A stretch of DNA of 64,000 nt from contig JAILWO010000002.1 in assembly GCA_025698895.1 (NCBI GenBank), forward strand, positions 62,001-126,000, read 5' to 3'. Of the stretch, positions 47,229 through 57,776 are shown one piece after another (the stretch's first letter is position 1; each line of letters opens with the position of its first letter). The position numbers and the translations under genes were made by a program. The notes under the pieces were generated by a model. That model was not told the origin of the DNA, ran no database searches, and worked only from the letters and a program-made list of their open reading frames with translations. The DNA is from Rhizobiaceae bacterium. GTDB lineage: Bacteria; Pseudomonadota; Alphaproteobacteria; Rhizobiales; Rhizobiaceae.

Positions 47229-48671
47229 AGCTGGGGCACCGGATATGGTCGATGCCAATTTCGTACCGGGCGCCGGTGATCGTGGCGCTGCTGATGGTCG
47301 CCGTCAGCGCGGCGATTTCGGAGCGGGTGCTCGACCGCCTGTCTCGGACCCAGGAACGTTTCCTCGACGGCCTGGCGGAAACGTATCTGGACGGCCTCTC
47401 CTCCGCCGTCATTCCAGCAGTGCTGCGCGGAGACGTGTGGGAAGTGTTCGACGCGCTCGACCGCTCCGCAACGTCATACGGTGCGCTCGCCCCGCTCGAG
47501 ACTGTCGTGACCGGCGCGGACGGACGGGTGCTTGCGGCTAGCGATCCGGGCAGAATATCGGCCTACTCCGAACTCCCGGCCGCATACGCCGACCGCTATG
47601 GCCCGGGCATGGTCACCATCGACGAAGCTTCCGAGTCCGGCTTCGCGCGCCGCGAGCTGGTCTATCAGGGGCTGCCGATCGGGACCATCCACGCCGCCTT
47701 CGACGTGTCCCACCTGTTCGCCGAACGCCGCGAAATCCTGCTCACGCTGCTGGTCACCAACGGCGTCCTGGCGGCGCTGTTCTCGCTGGGAGGCTTCCTG
47801 CTCGTGCGGCGGATGACCGGGCCTATGCGCGTCCTCGAAAGCCACATGCGGGCGGCCGCGAGCGGCGCAGCCGAGCCGATCTCGCCCGCCGAGTTCCCGT
47901 CCCGCGACCGGGAGGTCGCCAGCCTCTTTCGCGGCTACAACGCGCTCGTCCACGCGGAGCGGGAGCGGGCAGACTTGGCGATGCGGCTCGCGGAAGAAGA
48001 AAAGGTGGCAAGCCTCGGACGGCTGGCCTCCGGCATGGCGCACGAGATCAACAACCCGCTGGGCGGCCTGTTCAACGCCATCGACACGCTGAAGAAGCAC
48101 GGTACCACGCCCGGCGTGCGCGACACCTCGATCAGCCTGATCGAGCGCGGCCTGGCGGGCATCCGGGACGTGGTCGAGGCGGCGCTGGCGACGTATCGCC
48201 CCGAGCGCTCCAGGCGGCCCCTTGGCCTGCACGACTTCGAAGACGTGCGGCTCCTCCTCAAGCCGGAGCTGCGGCGCAAGCGCCAAAAGCTCGACTGGGA
48301 CGTCGCCTGGACGGATACCGGACCGACGCTCCCCGACGGCGGCCCGGTGCGGCAGGCGCTGCTCAACCTGCTTTTGAACGCCAGCGCCGTCACGCCGGAA
48401 GGTGGCACGCTCGCCTTCAGGGCAGGCCATACCGACCGCCTCGTCACGATCGAGATAGAGGATCAGGGACCCGGAATGCCGCGCGAAGTCTTGGGCATCC
48501 TGACCGAGGCCGATCCCGGCCCGGCGGTGCGCGCCGGCCACGGCCTCGGACTCTGGATGGTGCGCCGCACGATTGACGAACTCGGCGGAACCGTGAAGAT
48601 CGCGCAAAAGAATGACGGCGGGACGATGGTGACGTTGATCCTGCCTCTCGCGCGGGAGGGCGCCAGCTCCC

Positions 48672-48682
<11 letters not shown>
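47225..48682 (+). CDS. aioS: arsenite-responsive sensor histidine kinase AioS
   Basis: A 485-residue membrane kinase. Transmembrane helices at about 17-35 and 178-200 frame a periplasmic sensor domain of about 140 residues. A HAMP region follows, then the phosphoacceptor motif GMAHEINNPLGG with His273, and the ATPase domain (LNLLLNASAV, EDQGPGMP, GHGLGLWMV). AioS probably receives the AioX-arsenite signal and phosphorylates AioR. The ATG at 47225 overlaps the aioX stop and the end overlaps aioR by 11 bp. Confidence 0.95.
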
Positions 48683-50015
<1,333 letters not shown>

Positions 50016-50031
50016 ACCTTCGGCGGCGCAG

Positions 50032-50053
50032 CATGTCCGGATTTCCGAACATG
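50032..50053. promoter_or_regulatory. predicted AioR upstream activator site B
   Basis: A near-perfect 22-bp palindrome: CATGTCCGGA on the left and TCCGAACATG on the right around a central TT, with one mismatched pair. It is centred about 63 bp upstream of the -24 element, the distance usual for NtrC-class activators. Confidence 0.7.
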
Positions 50054-50104
50054 TCGATGATCCGGCGGCGTCTGCGATCCTAGAAAACCGCCGTTCGCGC
50101 TGTC

Positions 50105-50120
50105 TGGCACGAGGCTTGCT
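50105..50120 (+). promoter_or_regulatory. sigma-54 (-24/-12) promoter of aioBA
   Basis: TGGCAC-GAGGC-TTGCT matches the sigma-54 consensus TGGCAC-N5-TTGCW exactly, including the GG and GC pairs. Transcription should start near 50131, about 30 bp before the aioB start. The upstream activator is AioR. Confidence 0.93.
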
Positions 50121-50161
50121 GATCTTCCCGCGATGTCATCGCACCATCATGGGAGGAAAGC

Positions 50162-50686
50162 ATGTCAAGATGCGAACGACTGGTCGACGTCGGCCGCCGC
50201 CAGTTCCTGAGGGGAAGCGCCTTCGCCGCTGCCGGGGCGGCAACGGCGGTCGCGCTTCCGGCAGCACCCGCCAAGGCCCAGGCCGCCATGGCCCGGGTGG
50301 AATATCCCTCGAACCGGCTCGCCAACGTCGCCGACCTCGCGGTCAACGAGCCCTTGGATGTCGCCTATCCCGACGAGAACGCGCCGGGCGTGCTCCTGAA
50401 GCTCGGCAAGGCGGTCGAGGGCGGCGCAGGCCCTGACGGCGATATCGTTGGCTTCTCCACGATCTGCCCGCACAAGGGCTTTCCGCTCATGTATAGCGCC
50501 GATGACCGTACGCTGAACTGCCCCGGACACTATTCCCGCTTCGACTGCGAGGCCGGAGGGCAGCAGATCTGGGGCCAGGCGACCCAGAACCTTCCGCAAT
50601 ACGCGCTGCGCGTCGACGAGAACGGCGACATCTACGCCGAAGGCGTGGACGAGCTGCTCTACGGCCGGCTTTCCAACGTGCTCTGA
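50162..50686 (+). CDS. aioB: arsenite oxidase small (Rieske) subunit AioB
   Basis: A 174-residue Rieske [2Fe-2S] protein. The Tat signal is GRRQFLRGSAFAAAGAATAV, so the folded AioBA complex is exported together. The cluster ligands are C102-P-H104 and C120-PG-H123. The two cysteines that form the disulfide near the cluster in Alcaligenes faecalis are F107 and G122 here, the same as the disulfide-free Rhizobium NT-26 type. AioB takes electrons from the molybdenum subunit and passes them to cytochrome c. It is 11 bp before aioA. Confidence 0.97.
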   Translation: MSRCERLVDVGRRQFLRGSAFAAAGAATAVALPAAPAKAQAAMARVEYPSNRLANVADLAVNEPLDVAYPDENAPGVLLKLGKAVEGGAGPDGDIVGFSTICPHKGFPLMYSADDRTLNCPGHYSRFDCEAGGQQIWGQATQNLPQYALRVDENGDIYAEGVDELLYGRLSNVL

Positions 50687-50697
50687 GGGAGGAAGAA

Positions 50698-53376
50698 ATG
50701 GCTTACAAGAGACAGATTGACCGCCTTCCGATCATCCCGGCCGACGCCAAGCGCCACAACGTCGTCTGCCACTACTGCATCGTCGGCTGCGGCTATCACG
50801 CCTACAGCTGGCCCGTGAACAAGCAGGGCGGGACGGAGCCGTCGGCCAATGCCTTCGGAGTGAACCTCGCCGAGCAGCAGCCCGCCGAGACGGAGGCGTG
50901 GTACTCGCCGTCGATGTACAACATCGTCAAGCAGGACGGGAAGGACGTCCACATCGTGATCAAGCCCGACAAGGACTGCGTGGTGAACTCAGGCCTTGGC
51001 TCGATCCGCGGCGCGCGCATCGCCGAGATGAGCTATTCTCGGGCGCGACAGACCCAACAGCAGCGCCTGACCGATCCGCTGGTGTGGCGCTATGGCCAGT
51101 TGCAGCCGACGAGCTGGGATGACGCGCTCGATCTCGTGGCTCGGGTCACCGCCCGGATAGTCGCGGAGAAGGGCGAGGACGCGCTCTTCGTCTCCGCTTT
51201 TGACCATGGCGGCGCGGGTGGTGGCTACGAAAACACCTGGGCCACCGGAAAGCTCTATTTCGGGGCGATGAAGGTCAAGAACATCCGAATCCACAACCGC
51301 CCGGCCTACAACTCCGAGGTCCACGCCACCCGCGACATGGGCGTGGGCGAGCTCAACAACTGCTACGAGGACGCCGAGCTTGCCGACACGATCATGGTCG
51401 TCGGCGCGAACCCGCTCGAGACCCAGACCAACTACTTCCTCAACCACTGGATCCCGAACCTGCGCGGGACCTCGCTCGAAAAGAAGCAGCAGGAGCTCTC
51501 CGGCGAACCGCACGCGCCCGCACGCGTCATCATCGTCGATCCGCGGCGGACTGTGACCGTTGCGGCCTGCGAGGCGGAGTCTGGCAAGGAGAATGTGCTG
51601 CACCTGCAGATCAAGTCCGGCACCGACCTCGCGCTCTTCAACGCTCTCTTCACCGAGATCTCGGAGAAGGGCTGGGTAGACCAGGCCTTCATCGACGCGA
51701 GCACCACGAGCGAGGCAGGCGCGGGCGACCTGAACGATCCGGCTCATCCGGGACTGCTCAGCAGCTTCGCCGCCGCGCGCGAGGCCAACCGCATGTCGGT
51801 CGAGGAGGCGGCGGAGATCACGGGCCTTTCGCCGGACGACATCCGCAAGGCTGCCAGCTGGATCGCCGAGCCCAAGGAGGGAGCGGCGCGCCGCCGCACC
51901 ATGTTCGCTTACGAGAAGGGCCTGATCTGGGGAAACGACAACTACCGCACCAACGGCGCGCTGGTGAACATCGCGCTTGCGACCGGTAATGTCGGGCGTC
52001 CCGGCGGCGGAGTGGTGCGCCTCGGCGGCCACCAGGAAGGCTATTCGCGCCCTGGCGACGCCCATGTCGGGCGTCCCGCGGCCTACGTCGACAAGCTCCT
52101 GATCGAGGGCCGGGGCGGCGTGCATCACATCTGGGGCTGCGACCACTACAAGACCACGCTGAACGCCGCCGAGTTCAAGCGCGTCTACAAGCAGCGCACC
52201 GATAAGGTGAAGGACGCTATCAACGCGGTGCCCTACGGCGATCGCGAGGCCATGGTCGACGCTATCGTCGGGGCGATAAACGACGGCGGTCTCTTCGCCG
52301 TCGATGTCGACATCGTTCCGACGAAGATCGGCGAGGCCTGCCATGTGATCCTGCCCGCGGCGACATCGGGCGAGATGAACCTCACCTCGATGAACGGCGA
52401 GCGGCGCATGCGGCTCACCGAACGCTACATGGACCCGCCGGGACAGGCGATGCCTGACTGCCTGATCGCCGCAAGGATCGCCAACCATCTCCAGCGCGTC
52501 TTCAACGAGATGGGAAAACCGGACATCGCCGCCAACTTCGACGGGTTCGATTGGCAGACGGAAGAAGACGCATTCATGGACGGCTACCATCAGAACGAGA
52601 AGGGCGGCGAGTACGTCACCTATGCCCGCCTACGCGTGATGGGGACCAACGGCTTCCAGGAGCCGGCGGTCGGCATAGAGGGCGGTCCGACGGCCGAAGG
52701 CAGCTCGCAGGGCGAGACGACGACGGGTCAACAGCCCGGCATGATCGTGCAAGGCCCCGCCGTCGAGGGGGCGCGCGGCAAGGAACCGGTCCAGCAGGCT
52801 GAACCCGGCTCGGCAGCGGCGCCGGTTGCCGATTCCGGATCCGAACGCATCATCGGCACCAAGCGCCTCTACGCGGACGGAAAATTCAACACGGAGGACG
52901 GCAAGGCCCGTTTCCTGCAATCGCCTTGGCGTGGACTGCAGGCGCCCGGGAAGGAAGAGCAGCAGGCCAGCTACCAATTCCTCATCAACAACGGCCGGGC
53001 CAACCACGTCTGGCAGTCTGCGTATCTCGACGTGGAGAACGACCTGGTGATGGACCGCTGGCCGTACCCGTTCATCGAGATGCATCCCGACGACATGGCC
53101 AAGGTCGGCGTGAAGGAGGGCGACCTTGTGGAAGTCTACAACGATGCGGGATCGACGCAGGCAATGGTCTATCCGACCCCGTCAGCCCGGCCTGGCGAGA
53201 CCTTCATGCTGTTCGCCTATCCGACGGGCGTACAGGGCAACGTGGTGAATGCCGGGACGAACGAGCTGATCATCCCGAACTACAAGCAGACCTGGGGTAA
53301 CATCCGCAAGATCGCGGACGCGCCCGAGGGCGTGCGGCACCTGTCGTTCAAGTCGCAGGAATATAGCGCCGTCTGA
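50698..53376 (+). CDS. aioA: arsenite oxidase large (molybdopterin) subunit AioA
   Basis: An 892-residue DMSO-reductase-family subunit that oxidises arsenite to arsenate. The [3Fe-4S] ligands are C24-x2-C27-x3-C31 (CHYCIVGC), followed by molybdopterin-binding segments such as GANPLETQTNYF and VDPRRTVTVAACEAE. It has no signal peptide and rides on the AioB Tat signal. It is about 50 residues longer than the characterised enzymes (about 825-845, as recalled); the extra length is a Gly/Gln/Glu/Pro-rich stretch at about 662-716, between MGTNGFQEPAVGIE and GTKRLYADGKF. All else looks intact. Confidence 0.97.
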   Translation: MAYKRQIDRLPIIPADAKRHNVVCHYCIVGCGYHAYSWPVNKQGGTEPSANAFGVNLAEQQPAETEAWYSPSMYNIVKQDGKDVHIVIKPDKDCVVNSGLGSIRGARIAEMSYSRARQTQQQRLTDPLVWRYGQLQPTSWDDALDLVARVTARIVAEKGEDALFVSAFDHGGAGGGYENTWATGKLYFGAMKVKNIRIHNRPAYNSEVHATRDMGVGELNNCYEDAELADTIMVVGANPLETQTNYFLNHWIPNLRGTSLEKKQQELSGEPHAPARVIIVDPRRTVTVAACEAESGKENVLHLQIKSGTDLALFNALFTEISEKGWVDQAFIDASTTSEAGAGDLNDPAHPGLLSSFAAAREANRMSVEEAAEITGLSPDDIRKAASWIAEPKEGAARRRTMFAYEKGLIWGNDNYRTNGALVNIALATGNVGRPGGGVVRLGGHQEGYSRPGDAHVGRPAAYVDKLLIEGRGGVHHIWGCDHYKTTLNAAEFKRVYKQRTDKVKDAINAVPYGDREAMVDAIVGAINDGGLFAVDVDIVPTKIGEACHVILPAATSGEMNLTSMNGERRMRLTERYMDPPGQAMPDCLIAARIANHLQRVFNEMGKPDIAANFDGFDWQTEEDAFMDGYHQNEKGGEYVTYARLRVMGTNGFQEPAVGIEGGPTAEGSSQGETTTGQQPGMIVQGPAVEGARGKEPVQQAEPGSAAAPVADSGSERIIGTKRLYADGKFNTEDGKARFLQSPWRGLQAPGKEEQQASYQFLINNGRANHVWQSAYLDVENDLVMDRWPYPFIEMHPDDMAKVGVKEGDLVEVYNDAGSTQAMVYPTPSARPGETFMLFAYPTGVQGNVVNAGTNELIIPNYKQTWGNIRKIADAPEGVRHLSFKSQEYSAV

Positions 53377-53434
53377 CCATCGGCGACGTCGCCGCGGCCC
53401 CGCGCCGCGGCGGCCTTTCCATTTCGCCATCAAC

Positions 53435-53830
53435 ATGGAGCAATCGAAATTGCGAACCGGGCATTCCCTTCTTATCGCGTTCCTCGTCCTGCTTCCGGCG
53501 GGCCGCGCAGCGGCCCAGGACATCGATTCGGGCAAGAAGCTCTTCGCCCGATGCGCCGCCTGCCATAATGCCGAGACCACGGCCAACAAGGTCGGCCCGC
53601 ACCTGAATGGAGTCATCGGCCGGGCTGCCGCGGCCGTGGAAGGCTTCAACTACTCCCCGGCCATGAAGCAGGCGGCCGCCGGCGGGCTTGTCTGGGACGA
53701 CGCGGCCCTCCACGAATACCTGGCCAATCCCAAGGCCAAGGTTCCGGGGACGAAGATGGTGTTCCCGGGGCTGAAGAAGGAAAAGGAGATCGACGACCTC
53801 CTCGCCTACCTGGCCAGCGTCTCGGGGTAA
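53435..53830 (+). CDS. periplasmic c-type cytochrome of the aio operon
   Basis: A 131-residue class I cytochrome c. A signal peptide (LLIAFLVLLPAGRAAAQ) is followed by the heme site C40-AA-C43-H44 and, near 105, GTKMVFPG with the axial Met. It resembles the c552 found after aioA in rhizobia and probably carries electrons from AioB to a terminal oxidase. It is 58 bp after aioA and 4 bp before moeA. Confidence 0.94.
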   Translation: MEQSKLRTGHSLLIAFLVLLPAGRAAAQDIDSGKKLFARCAACHNAETTANKVGPHLNGVIGRAAAAVEGFNYSPAMKQAAAGGLVWDDAALHEYLANPKAKVPGTKMVFPGLKKEKEIDDLLAYLASVSG

Positions 53831-53834
53831 GCCG

Positions 53835-55112
53835 ATGGTTGCCCGTCCATCGCCATCGAGCGAATCCTGCTCCGCGGGACAGGCCGCGGAGGTCATTCCC
53901 GTCGACATCGCCGCTGCCAAGGCGGTCGCGATCGCCAGGCCCGTCCGGGAAACCGAGCGCCTCCCGCTGCTGGGCGCCGCCGGACGGGTCCTCGCCACGG
54001 ATATCGGTTCTCAGATGGATCTGCCGCCCTTCGACAGCTCCGCGATGGACGGCTATGCGGTCCGCCTCGCGGCTTTTGCCGGAAAGGGACCGTGGCGGTT
54101 CCGCGTCACGGGCCGGATGCGGGCCGGAGACCCAGACACGTGCGCATGGGAGGGCGACGCCGCTGCCGTCCGCATCTTCACGGGCGCTCCGGTGCCTGGA
54201 GGATTCGATGCGGTCCTGATGCAGGAGCGCTGCGAGCGGTCCGGCGACGGGATTTTGATCGCCGAGCGTCCCCGAGCCTGGGAGAACATCCGGCGGGCCG
54301 GCGAGTACGTCCGCATCGGCGACAGGTTGCTCGCCGAAGGAGAAGCGCTCGCCCCGCAGAAGCTAGCACTCCTGGCCGGGTCGGGCGTCGCTGACGTCGA
54401 AGTCCTCAGGAAGGTCCGCGTGGGTCTGCTCTCCACCGGGTCGGAACTGCGCGATCCGGGGCAGTCCCTCGCCTCGGGCCAGATATACAACTCCAACCGA
54501 GTGCTCCTGCGGGCCATGCTCGCAGGATTCGCCTGGGCCGAGGTCCTGGATTTCGGGATCGTCCCGGACCACCGGGACGCGCTCGCTGAGGCTATCGGCG
54601 CGTCCTCGGGCCGATGCGACGTTCTCGTCACCACCGGCGGGGTATCCGCAGGCGACGAAGACCATGTCGTCGCGGCGGCCCGAAGCAACGGCGCCTCGCT
54701 AGAGGTCCTGAAGGTCGCGATGCGCCCCGGCAAGCCGTTGAAGGTCGGGGTCGTCGGCGGAACCCTGTTCGCGGGCCTGCCCGGCAACCCCAACGCGACG
54801 CTCGTCACGTTCCGCCAGATCGCCCTTCCGGCAATCAGGGCGACGGCGGGACTGCGCGATGTCCACCCGGCCTGGTTTCCGGCGGCCGCAGGATTCAGCT
54901 ATGCCAAGAAGCGCGGCCGGACCGAGTTCGTGCCCGTGCGCGTCGCGGGCAGGGATGGCTCCGGCGCGCCGGTGCTGGAGATGCTCGGCCGCGGCTCCTC
55001 GGCGAACCTCGGCGCGATGGCGCAAGCCGAGGGAATCGCTCTCCTCCCGCCCGAAGCAGACATGATAGAAGAAGGCATGCCGCTCCGTTTCGAGCCGTTC
55101 TGTCACTGCTGA
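53835..55112 (+). CDS. moeA: molybdopterin molybdenumtransferase MoeA
   Basis: A 425-residue enzyme that inserts molybdate into adenylated molybdopterin. It has DLPPFDSSAMDGYAVR near residue 60, a FTGAPVPGGFDAVLMQE segment, VLVTTGGVSAGDEDHV and LFAGLPGNPNATLVTF, all MoeA domain III marks. Placing moeA in the operon ensures cofactor supply for AioA; many rhizobial aio operons have the same gene. Note the acidic DD/ED residues expected for molybdate binding (GDEDH) are present. Confidence 0.96.
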   Translation: MVARPSPSSESCSAGQAAEVIPVDIAAAKAVAIARPVRETERLPLLGAAGRVLATDIGSQMDLPPFDSSAMDGYAVRLAAFAGKGPWRFRVTGRMRAGDPDTCAWEGDAAAVRIFTGAPVPGGFDAVLMQERCERSGDGILIAERPRAWENIRRAGEYVRIGDRLLAEGEALAPQKLALLAGSGVADVEVLRKVRVGLLSTGSELRDPGQSLASGQIYNSNRVLLRAMLAGFAWAEVLDFGIVPDHRDALAEAIGASSGRCDVLVTTGGVSAGDEDHVVAAARSNGASLEVLKVAMRPGKPLKVGVVGGTLFAGLPGNPNATLVTFRQIALPAIRATAGLRDVHPAWFPAAAGFSYAKKRGRTEFVPVRVAGRDGSGAPVLEMLGRGSSANLGAMAQAEGIALLPPEADMIEEGMPLRFEPFCHC

Positions 55113-55122
55113 GGAGTCCCGC

Positions 55123-55713
55123 ATGCCAGATGGCGAACGCCCGGCGATCGAGGCCATCCTGCGCCGCCGATCAGTCGCGCCGCGCAGGCTTGTCGCGCCG
55201 GGCCCCGACGGGAACGGGATCAGGCTGATGGTACAGGCCGCGGTCGCCGCGCCCGACCATGGCAGGCTCCGGCCCTGGCGCTTCGTCCTCATTCCGGACA
55301 ACCGGCGGAATACGCTCGCCGAAGCATTCGCGGCAGCCGCCAGGGAGCTTGATCCCGACGCGTCAGCCGAGACGGTCGAGCGCGAAGCCGAGAAGGCGCG
55401 GCACGGCCCCGTCCTGCTGGCGGTCATCGTGCGCATAGTCGCGGATCACCCGGTGGCTCCCGCGAGCGAGCAATGGGCCTCGGCAGGAGCCGCAGTCCAG
55501 AACATGTTGCTCGCCGCCGAAGACCTTGGTTTCCGGGCCATGATCGTCAGCGGACGCAAGGTGACGGCGACCGCTCTGAGGAAGGCCTTCGGCCTGGAAA
55601 ATGACGAGCATCTCCTCGGGTTCGTCGCCGTCGGCACGCCGCCTGCCGAGCCTGCCCCGATCGCGAGACCGGAAGCGGACGAACGCCTTTCGATCTGGAG
55701 AGCTTCTTCATAG
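55123..55713 (+). CDS. nitroreductase-family protein at the end of the aio operon
   Basis: A 196-residue FMN-type nitroreductase fold: IEAILRRRSVAPRRL at the start (FMN phosphate-binding Arg-Arg-Ser), AVAAPDHGRLRPWRFV, AVQNMLLAAEDLGFRAMIVSG and a C-terminal LLGFVAVGTPP. It follows moeA by 10 bp and ends the aio run before the ars promoter. A nitroreductase is not a standard aio gene; it may serve in FMN-dependent redox or in folate/flavin turnover. Function not established. Confidence 0.85.
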   Translation: MPDGERPAIEAILRRRSVAPRRLVAPGPDGNGIRLMVQAAVAAPDHGRLRPWRFVLIPDNRRNTLAEAFAAAARELDPDASAETVEREAEKARHGPVLLAVIVRIVADHPVAPASEQWASAGAAVQNMLLAAEDLGFRAMIVSGRKVTATALRKAFGLENDEHLLGFVAVGTPPAEPAPIARPEADERLSIWRASS

Positions 55714-55729
55714 CCGATCGCATTCCCGG

Positions 55730-55763
55730 TTGCGCGCGATCCTTGGCATTGCTATATCGCGCG
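55730..55763 (+). promoter_or_regulatory. predicted promoter and dyad upstream of arsR1
   Basis: TTGCGC (55730-55735) and TATATC (55753-55758) have 17-bp spacing. CGCGCGAT (55733-55740) and ATCGCGCG (55756-55763) are exact inverted repeats that cover both elements, so an ArsR protein bound there would block RNA polymerase. Confidence 0.55.
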
Positions 55764-55785
55764 AAACATCTGGATTTTTGGATAC

Positions 55786-56118
55786 ATGGAAAAGACTTCC
55801 GCTTTAGCCGCCCTCGCGGCGCTTGGCCAGGACACCAGGCTGGAGATATTCCGGCTTCTTGTGCGCGCCGGGGCCGACGGCGTGCCCGCCGGCGAGATCG
55901 CAACCCGGCTGGGCGCCATCCAGAACACCACATCCGCCCACCTCAAGGTCCTCAGCCACGCGGGCCTGGTCCGCGCGGAGCGCGACGGGCGCATCATCCG
56001 CTACTTCGCCGACATGACGGGATTCCGCGACCTCCTCGCCTTCCTCATGGAAGACTGCTGCAACGGGTCTCCGGAACTCTGTCAGCCGGTGATCGAAGCA
56101 GTCACCTGTGGTTGCTGA
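55786..56118 (+). CDS. arsR: ArsR-family As(III)-responsive repressor (first copy)
   Basis: A 110-residue winged-helix repressor. The recognition region is IATRLGAIQNTTSAHLKVLSH. There is no CVC motif in the usual place; instead the cysteines are in the C-terminal tail (C91, C92, C99, C108, C110: EDCCNGSPELC ... TCGC), as in the Acidithiobacillus/Agrobacterium-type ArsR that bind As(III) there. It is first in an operon with arsC and acr3. Confidence 0.95.
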   Translation: MEKTSALAALAALGQDTRLEIFRLLVRAGADGVPAGEIATRLGAIQNTTSAHLKVLSHAGLVRAERDGRIIRYFADMTGFRDLLAFLMEDCCNGSPELCQPVIEAVTCGC

Positions 56119-56129
56119 ACGAGACCACT

Positions 56130-56639
56130 ATGGAACACCGGCCTTATAACGTCCTCTTCCTCTGCACGGGCAATTCGGCCCGCTCCATTCTTGCGGAGGC
56201 CATCCTGAATCGCGTGGGAGCCGGCCGCTTCAAGGCTTTTTCAGCCGGGTCGCAGCCGAAGGGTGAGGTGCATCCGTTCGCGCTCCAGCTCCTCAAGACG
56301 ATGAACTTCAATACCGACTTCGCCCGTTCGAAGAGCTGGGAGGAGTTCGCTGGGGCCGGCGCGCCCGTCATGGATTTCGTATTCACCGTCTGCGACAACG
56401 CGGCCAAGGAGTCCTGCCCGGTCTGGCCCGGCCAGCCGATGACAGCGCATTGGGGCGTTCCTGATCCTGCGGCCGCCGAGGGTACGGAAGCGGAGCGGCA
56501 CCTGGCCTTCGCGGAAGCCTACCGCATGCTCTCCAACCGCATCTCGATCTTCACCAGCCTACCGATGCGCTCCCTCGACCGCCTCGCCCTCCAAAGGCGG
56601 CTCGACGACATCGGGCGCGACTACGATAAGGCAGGCTGA
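56130..56639 (+). CDS. arsC: thioredoxin-coupled arsenate reductase (LMW phosphatase type)
   Basis: A 169-residue protein of the low-molecular-weight phosphatase fold. The P-loop is C12-TGNSAR-S, and the redox relay pair is C88 and C96 (VCDNAAKESCPVWPG), as in Staphylococcus aureus pI258 ArsC. It reduces arsenate to arsenite with electrons from thioredoxin. The start is the ATG at 56130, 11 bp after arsR; an open frame reaching far upstream lies in the arsR gene. The arsenite made is removed by Acr3. Confidence 0.96.
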   Translation: MEHRPYNVLFLCTGNSARSILAEAILNRVGAGRFKAFSAGSQPKGEVHPFALQLLKTMNFNTDFARSKSWEEFAGAGAPVMDFVFTVCDNAAKESCPVWPGQPMTAHWGVPDPAAAEGTEAERHLAFAEAYRMLSNRISIFTSLPMRSLDRLALQRRLDDIGRDYDKAG

Positions 56640-56682
56640 AGGTAAGCCCAATCGCCCGGGACCTGACTGAAGGATTCGCAAA

Positions 56683-57747
56683 TTGTCTGTCTTCGAACGC
56701 TACCTGACGCTTTGGGTGTTCCTGTGCATCGTCGCAGGCGTCGCCCTCGGGCTCGTAATGCCCGGCTTCTTCCAAGCCGTCGGCGGCTTAGAGGTCGCGG
56801 AGGTCAACCTCCCCGTCGCCGTCCTGATCTGGATCATGATCATCCCCATGCTGGTGAAGATCGACTTCGCGGCGCTCGGCAAGGTCCGCGAGCATTGGCG
56901 CGGTATCGGCGTGACGGTGTTCATCAACTGGGCGGTCAAGCCATTTTCGATGGCGCTGCTCGCCTGGGTATTCATCGGCTGGCTGTTCCGCGACCTGCTG
57001 CCGTCGGAACAGATCGACTCCTACATCGCCGGGCTGATCATCCTGGCCGCCGCGCCCTGCACCGCCATGGTCTTCGTCTGGAGCCACCTGACAAGGGGCG
57101 AGCCGCACTTCACGCTCTCGCAGGTGGCGCTCAACGACGCGATCATGATCGTCGCCTTCGCGCCGATCGTCGGCCTGCTGCTGGGACTGTCGGCGATCAT
57201 CGTTCCCTGGGATACGCTGCTCCTGTCGGTGGCGCTCTACATCCTCGTTCCGGTGGCGATCGCCCAGTTCGTTCGCAGGTCCGTCCTCGCCTATGGCGGA
57301 ACGGCGGCGCTCGAGCGGCTGCTGAAGGTGCTGCAACCCGCCTCGATCATGGCGCTGCTGCTGACGCTGGTGCTCCTGTTCGGCTTCCAGGGCGAGCAGA
57401 TCGTCGCGCAGCCCTTTGTCATCCTGCTGCTGGCGGTGCCGATCCTGATCCAGGTCTACCTCAACTCCGGCCTCGCCTACCTGCTCAACCGCGCGACGGG
57501 AGAGGCGCATTGCGTGGCAGGCCCTTCCGCCCTGATCGGCGCGAGCAACTTCTTCGAGCTGGCGGTCGCGACCGCGATCAGCCTCTTCGGCTTCGACTCC
57601 GGGGCAGCCCTTGCCACGGTCGTCGGCGTGCTCGTCGAGGTTCCGGTCATGCTGTCCGTGGTCTGGATCGTGAACCGCTCGAAGGGCTGGTACGAGAGCG
57701 CTCCAGCCGTCGGCCGCCTCGAGCAATCGCAGGAAGCGCGCGGCTAG
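56683..57747 (+). CDS. acr3: Acr3 family arsenite efflux permease
   Basis: A 354-residue protein with ten hydrophobic helices. The conserved helix-4 Cys is C126 in LAAAPCTAMVFVWS, which is essential in studied Acr3 proteins, and the helix-9 region GASNFFELAVATAISLFG is intact. It exports As(III) and is the main efflux pump of the cluster. The start is TTG at 56683, with GAAGGA 7 bp upstream; no ATG is close. Confidence 0.96.
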   Translation: MSVFERYLTLWVFLCIVAGVALGLVMPGFFQAVGGLEVAEVNLPVAVLIWIMIIPMLVKIDFAALGKVREHWRGIGVTVFINWAVKPFSMALLAWVFIGWLFRDLLPSEQIDSYIAGLIILAAAPCTAMVFVWSHLTRGEPHFTLSQVALNDAIMIVAFAPIVGLLLGLSAIIVPWDTLLLSVALYILVPVAIAQFVRRSVLAYGGTAALERLLKVLQPASIMALLLTLVLLFGFQGEQIVAQPFVILLLAVPILIQVYLNSGLAYLLNRATGEAHCVAGPSALIGASNFFELAVATAISLFGFDSGAALATVVGVLVEVPVMLSVVWIVNRSKGWYESAPAVGRLEQSQEARG

Positions 57748-57776
57748 CCGGGCCTGCGCGTATCGGGAGCGGAACA

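Noticed and set aside
50989-52590. 533-residue minus-strand frame across aioA
   Set aside because: Antisense shadow of aioA.
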